64,000 nt of DNA from Blautia sp. An249 (lineage in GTDB: Bacteria > Bacillota > Clostridia > Lachnospirales > Lachnospiraceae). The stretch's first letter is position 1. Each line of letters opens with the position of its first letter. The stretch lies in assembly GCF_002159835.1 (NCBI RefSeq), contig NZ_NFJL01000010.1, positions 1-64,000 of the forward strand. Reading direction: 5' to 3'. A program made the position numbers and the translations under genes. This document shows, piece by piece, positions 61,804 to 64,000 of the stretch. The notes under the pieces were generated by a model that saw nothing but the letters and a program-made list of their open reading frames with translations, had not been told where the DNA came from and made no database searches.

Positions 61804-61845
61804 ATGCACAAAAGTATTGACAAGTGCATTTTAATGCACTATTAT
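61804..61845 (+). promoter_or_regulatory. Rightward promoter with repressor operator
   Basis: TTGACA (61817-61822), 17 bp, TATTAT (61840-61845). The palindrome GTGCAT-TTTA-ATGCAC fills the spacer, and an extra ATGCAC half-site lies at 61804-61809. On the other strand TTGTCA and TATTGA form a weaker leftward promoter for the XRE gene, so one operator could switch both directions. Confidence 0.65.
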
Positions 61846-61922
61846 TAAACTGTAATAACCAAATGTTTAAAACATTTTTGAAAAAAAGAGTGACGGAAAT
61901 CACCCAAGGTATAGCTGATTAA

Positions 61923-62135
61923 TTAGTCTGCTTCGGACAAGAGAGCCTTATTGTTTTCTTCGATCATAACAGAAACGGCTCTGATTACGGCTTCGGCAGA
62001 AGCTTGCAAAATCGAAGCGTCGTTCAAAGAAACACCGCTGTTTTCGATATCGGACAGAATTTTACGGTTGGCGCTGGAAAACTCTGACAATCCGATACGC
62101 TGCAGCTGTTCCGACCATGAGGACAGGCTATTCAT
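61923..62135 (-). CDS. Small protein of unknown function in the switch region
   Basis: 70 aa, acidic and helical (SWSEQLQRIGLSEFSSANRK; LNDASILQASAEAVIRAVSV). AGGAG eight bases upstream and its own promoter at 62175-62203 support it as a real gene. No known motif. It lies between the repressor and the rightward genes, where phages encode anti-repressors and similar small switch proteins. Confidence 0.68.
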   Translation of the reverse strand: MNSLSSWSEQLQRIGLSEFSSANRKILSDIENSGVSLNDASILQASAEAVIRAVSVMIEENNKALLSEAD

Positions 62136-62174
62136 ATGAGTTACTCCTTTCTGTGATTGCTAACGTATACCGTT

Positions 62175-62203
62175 ATTCTAAAGCACTATCAAACAAATGT
62201 AAA
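62175..62203 (-). promoter_or_regulatory. Leftward promoter of the 70-aa gene
   Basis: On the minus strand TTTACA (62203-62198), 17 bp, TAGAAT (62180-62175). The -35 lies within the operator palindrome. Confidence 0.65.
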
Positions 62204-62218
62204 CAACAAATGTTTACA
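62198..62218. promoter_or_regulatory. Operator palindrome
   Basis: TGTAAACA-ACAAA-TGTTTACA, perfect 8-bp arms. It covers the -35 of the leftward promoter and lies 20 bp before the start of the rightward HTH gene, the place of an auto-regulated operator. Confidence 0.65.
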
Positions 62219-62238
62219 AATTGACTGGAGGTGAAATT

Positions 62239-62448
62239 GTGAAACGAACTTTGCCGACGTGGTGTAAAGAAGTAAAGAAGTCGATGATTGATGATGATCT
62301 CAATGTGACTGAACTCGCAGAGCGTGTAGGGTTAAGCAGGAACTACGTTTCTGGAGTAGTAAACGGCCGTGTATATGCGCCGGAGATCGCAAAGATAATC
62401 AGCAAAGATCGCAACATCACAGTTCCTTATACGGAAAATATCGTTTGA
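62239..62448 (+). CDS. Small Cro-like helix-turn-helix protein
   Basis: 69 aa with a GTG start, four bases after GGAGGTGA. LNVTELAERVGLSRNYVSGV and VNGRVYAPEIAKIISK form an XRE/lambda-type HTH. First rightward gene of the switch region, so Cro-like in position. Confidence 0.82.
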   Translation: MKRTLPTWCKEVKKSMIDDDLNVTELAERVGLSRNYVSGVVNGRVYAPEIAKIISKDRNITVPYTENIV

Positions 62449-62480
62449 TTACATTGTATCGGACAGAGGAGGATAGATAA

Positions 62481-62957
62481 ATGGGAAAACATATAACAAA
62501 AGCAGCCGGAAATGTCTTCGCTGAAGCACGATACCATGCGGCTGCGTTCAATGACCGCCTGTTCAGCCGGGAAGGGGCATCTGAGGAACTTGGAATAGAC
62601 AGGAGCCGGTTGGCAAGGATCGAACTTGGAAGCAAAAATCCGTTTCCTGATGAGGTGCTTATGATGTCGGACATTTACAGTGCCCCGGAGTTAAAAAATT
62701 ACTACTGCAAGCATATGTGCCCGCTCGGTAAAGACTTTCCGGAAGTGAAAGCGGAAGGCCTTGACAGGATCAGCGTAAAAGCCCTGTCATCTTTTCGGAA
62801 GATCTCGGCCGCAAAGGAGCTGCTTCTGGACATTACCGAAGATGGAATTATTACGGAAGACGAAAAGGGAGATTTAACAAAGGTCATTGAGACACTTGAT
62901 GAAGTAAGCAAGATAGCGCAGAGTTTAAGGATTTGGGCAGAGAAAAATCTGGAATAA
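62481..62957 (+). CDS. Phage-type HTH protein
   Basis: 158 aa. An N-terminal HTH (FSREGASEELGIDRSRLARI, ELGSKNPFPDEVLMMSDIY) is followed by KHMCPLGKDFPEV, a pattern shared by Firmicutes phage XRE proteins, and a helical C-terminus. Likely a regulator or DNA-binding accessory protein. Confidence 0.82.
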   Translation: MGKHITKAAGNVFAEARYHAAAFNDRLFSREGASEELGIDRSRLARIELGSKNPFPDEVLMMSDIYSAPELKNYYCKHMCPLGKDFPEVKAEGLDRISVKALSSFRKISAAKELLLDITEDGIITEDEKGDLTKVIETLDEVSKIAQSLRIWAEKNLE

Positions 62958-62970
62958 AGGAGGCGTCGGC

Positions 62971-63186
62971 ATGCCAAATGGAGTATTAAAGGAAATTACG
63001 CCAGATGACAGGTCTTATTATATGGCAAGCGACATCACAGCGCTGCTCGGCATAAGCAAGTCTAAAGCGTACGACATGATCCGCACAATGAGGAAGGAAT
63101 GTATTGATGCCGGAAAACTTACCAAAGCATATCCGATCGGACGCATTCCCAAGAAGTATTTTGATGAATACTGCATGATCAACTGA
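62971..63186 (+). CDS. Small HTH protein, excisionase-like
   Basis: 71 aa. YYMASDITALLGISKSKAYD then MIRTMRKEC and IGRIPKKYFDEYC give a MerR/Xis-like winged HTH. In phages this size is typical of excisionases or transcription regulators. Which of the two is undetermined. Confidence 0.8.
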   Translation: MPNGVLKEITPDDRSYYMASDITALLGISKSKAYDMIRTMRKECIDAGKLTKAYPIGRIPKKYFDEYCMIN

Positions 63187-63202
63187 GGAGGTGAACAGGA
63201 AG

Positions 63203-63370
63203 ATGTATGCGTATATTTGTCCTGACTGCGGTTGTTACCTTGATCCGGGTGAGAGATGCGACTGTGGAGAGGAAAGAGAGCGCGAAAAGGAAAAATCAGC
63301 AGAAATTTTGAAGATGCTGAAAGTAGAGAAAAGCGGTCAGATGAAGATCGAGTTTAAGGAGGCAATATGA
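63203..63370 (+). CDS. 55-aa zinc-ribbon-like protein
   Basis: MYAYICPDCGCYLDPGERCD then CGEERER: cysteines at 6, 9, 11, 19 and 21 suit a zinc site; the rest is a charged helix. GAGGAGGTGA lies upstream, and the stop overlaps the next start (ATGA at 63367). Confidence 0.75.
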   Translation: MYAYICPDCGCYLDPGERCDCGEEREREKEKSAEILKMLKVEKSGQMKIEFKEAI

Positions 63371-63723
63371 AGTATTTAAGACTTTACGATTTAAGAAATG
63401 AAACGGTGACGGTAATCCCGTATTCAAGAACCCCGCTGACAGCTGCACGGACACCACGGGATTCCGAGGCTAAGAAAAGAAAGGTGGGAAGACGTATAAT
63501 CCGGTGGGTAAAACACGCCGCTTTAGCAGTGGCAGAGTTTGCCGTATCACTTGCATCCGGACTGATTTTTCTTCAAATCATATCTGAGCGGTTACGGGAA
63601 ATCAGGGGGTATGATGCCGTTGGAAGTGAATACTTTGCGGCGGCATTCATTTCGGTGTTCGTGTTCTGTATCGTGGACTATATCTTAGAAGTGGTGAGGG
63701 AGTGGTTATGGACAAGAAGATGA
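63367..63723 (+). CDS. Small membrane protein of the mobile element
   Basis: 118 aa. Two membrane helices: ALAVAEFAVSLASGLIFLQI and FAAAFISVFVFCIVDYILEV, with a basic N-terminal part (KKRKVGRR). Translationally coupled to the preceding gene. Function unknown. Confidence 0.75.
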   Translation: MKYLRLYDLRNETVTVIPYSRTPLTAARTPRDSEAKKRKVGRRIIRWVKHAALAVAEFAVSLASGLIFLQIISERLREIRGYDAVGSEYFAAAFISVFVFCIVDYILEVVREWLWTRR

Positions 63724-63950
63724 TCGAGGAGATGATGGGGCTGGAAATTCCGCAGGAAACTTATGAAAGAGCGGTTGAAGCTGCAAATAGAAAGCTTCAA
63801 TCAATAATCCAGCGTTTTGGCGATTGCAACGGCGTTAGACGGACACCGGGCTATCTGGCTAAATTAGTGATTGAAGCTGTCAAGTCAGAACTTTTAACGA
63901 AATATACACTGGCACGGGCTTTCGCCGATCGTGAGCATACGTTTTATTAA
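63708..63950 (+). CDS. Small hypothetical protein
   Basis: 80 aa from the ATG at 63708 (GAGGGAG five bases upstream), overlapping the previous gene by 16 nt. Helical and charged: MDKKMIEEMMGLEIPQETYE, GYLAKLVIEAVKSELLTKYT. No known motif. Confidence 0.7.
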   Translation: MDKKMIEEMMGLEIPQETYERAVEAANRKLQSIIQRFGDCNGVRRTPGYLAKLVIEAVKSELLTKYTLARAFADREHTFY

Positions 63951-63990
63951 AAGCAACTCTATTTTAGCATGAGAAAGAGAGGAAATCAAT

Positions 63991-64000
63991 ATGAAAGATA
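63991..64000 (+). CDS. Start of a further gene, cut by the window end
   Basis: ATGAAAGATA, preceded by GAGAGGAAATCAAT, a good ribosome site. Only three codons are visible. Confidence 0.5.

Larger units (their letters stand above)
58468..64000. mobile_element. Left end of an integrated phage or ICE at the 3' end of guaA (continues past the window)
   Basis: Integrase directly after guaA and pointing toward it, then a toxin-like small gene, repressors on the minus strand, and early small genes on the plus strand: the order of a lysogeny module. The exact left boundary and the repeated guaA end on the far side cannot be seen. No structural or conjugation gene falls inside the window, so phage and ICE cannot be told apart. 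Confidence 0.75.

Noticed and set aside
61951-62139. A 62-codon plus-strand frame opposite the 70-aa gene
   Set aside because: No ribosome site, whereas the minus-strand frame has a ribosome site and a well-formed promoter.
1-64000. CRISPR arrays, tRNA or rRNA genes, transposase-type insertion sequences
   Set aside because: None seen. The repeated segments at 38280 and 38570 are Fn3-domain repeats within one gene, and those in 267-8183 are protein repeats.

Overview
The window looks like the chromosome of a spore-forming gut-type Clostridia, probably Lachnospiraceae. The basis is Gram-positive sortase/LPXTG surface proteins, strong AGGAGG ribosome sites, TTGACA/TATAAT promoters, a split copy of the sporulation regulator gene spoIIID with sigma-E-like promoters, and ribose and branched-chain amino-acid ABC operons of Clostridial type. 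The genus assignment is inference; no rRNA or tRNA gene is present.

Layout. (1) 1-13051: a pilus locus. It holds a 2.6-kaa repeat adhesin, a major pilin with LPGTG, a class C sortase and a minor pilin, followed by an AP2/zinc-repeat protein and a LytTR regulator. The promoter of this locus lies between two perfect 18-bp inverted repeats (1-18 and 198-215), the structure of a phase-variable invertible promoter. (2) 13184-16361: a DUF4143 AAA ATPase, a truncated uroporphyrinogen-decarboxylase-family gene and a CorC/HlyC membrane protein. (3) 16521-21530: a receptor-like Ser/Thr kinase with leucine-rich repeats, an FHA-ABC ATPase broken by a one-base frameshift near 20562, and its permease. (4) 21662-27087: liv operon plus a cytidylate-kinase-like gene. 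(5) 27305-33279: a ribose operon rbsKDACB under a consensus promoter with two GAAACCGGTTTC operators, then a uroporphyrinogen-decarboxylase-family gene. (6) 33359-44608: MoxR/VWA pair, secreted Fn3-like protein, surface-polysaccharide genes, HAD phosphatase and small membrane/redox genes.

(7) 44670-55307 is the most notable region. spoIIID is cut in the middle of its helix-turn-helix by a 10,365-bp element. The 5' part encodes residues 1-38 and the 3' part residues 39-90; joining them at the shared core TACATA restores a normal 90-aa SpoIIID. The element encodes a large serine recombinase just inside its left end, preceded by a 47-aa ORF and a near-consensus sigma-E promoter, and its two ends joined give a 20-bp palindromic attP with a central CA. 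This is the architecture of the skin element of sigK, but in spoIIID. The cargo is not phage structural genes: it is a macro-domain protein, a VWA protein, a secreted CHAP-like protein, and on the other strand a CmpB-like membrane protein, a second receptor-like kinase and an unknown 455-aa protein.

(8) 55499-58467: a MATE transporter and guaA. (9) 58552-64000: the left part of a phage or integrative element inserted just past the 3' end of guaA. It has a tyrosine integrase, a 29-aa holin-like toxin with an apparent antisense RNA (a type I toxin-antitoxin candidate), XRE repressors, a small divergently controlled regulator region, and early small genes that run off the window.

All functional calls come from motif recognition by eye; no database search was run. 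Promoter and terminator calls are by inspection.
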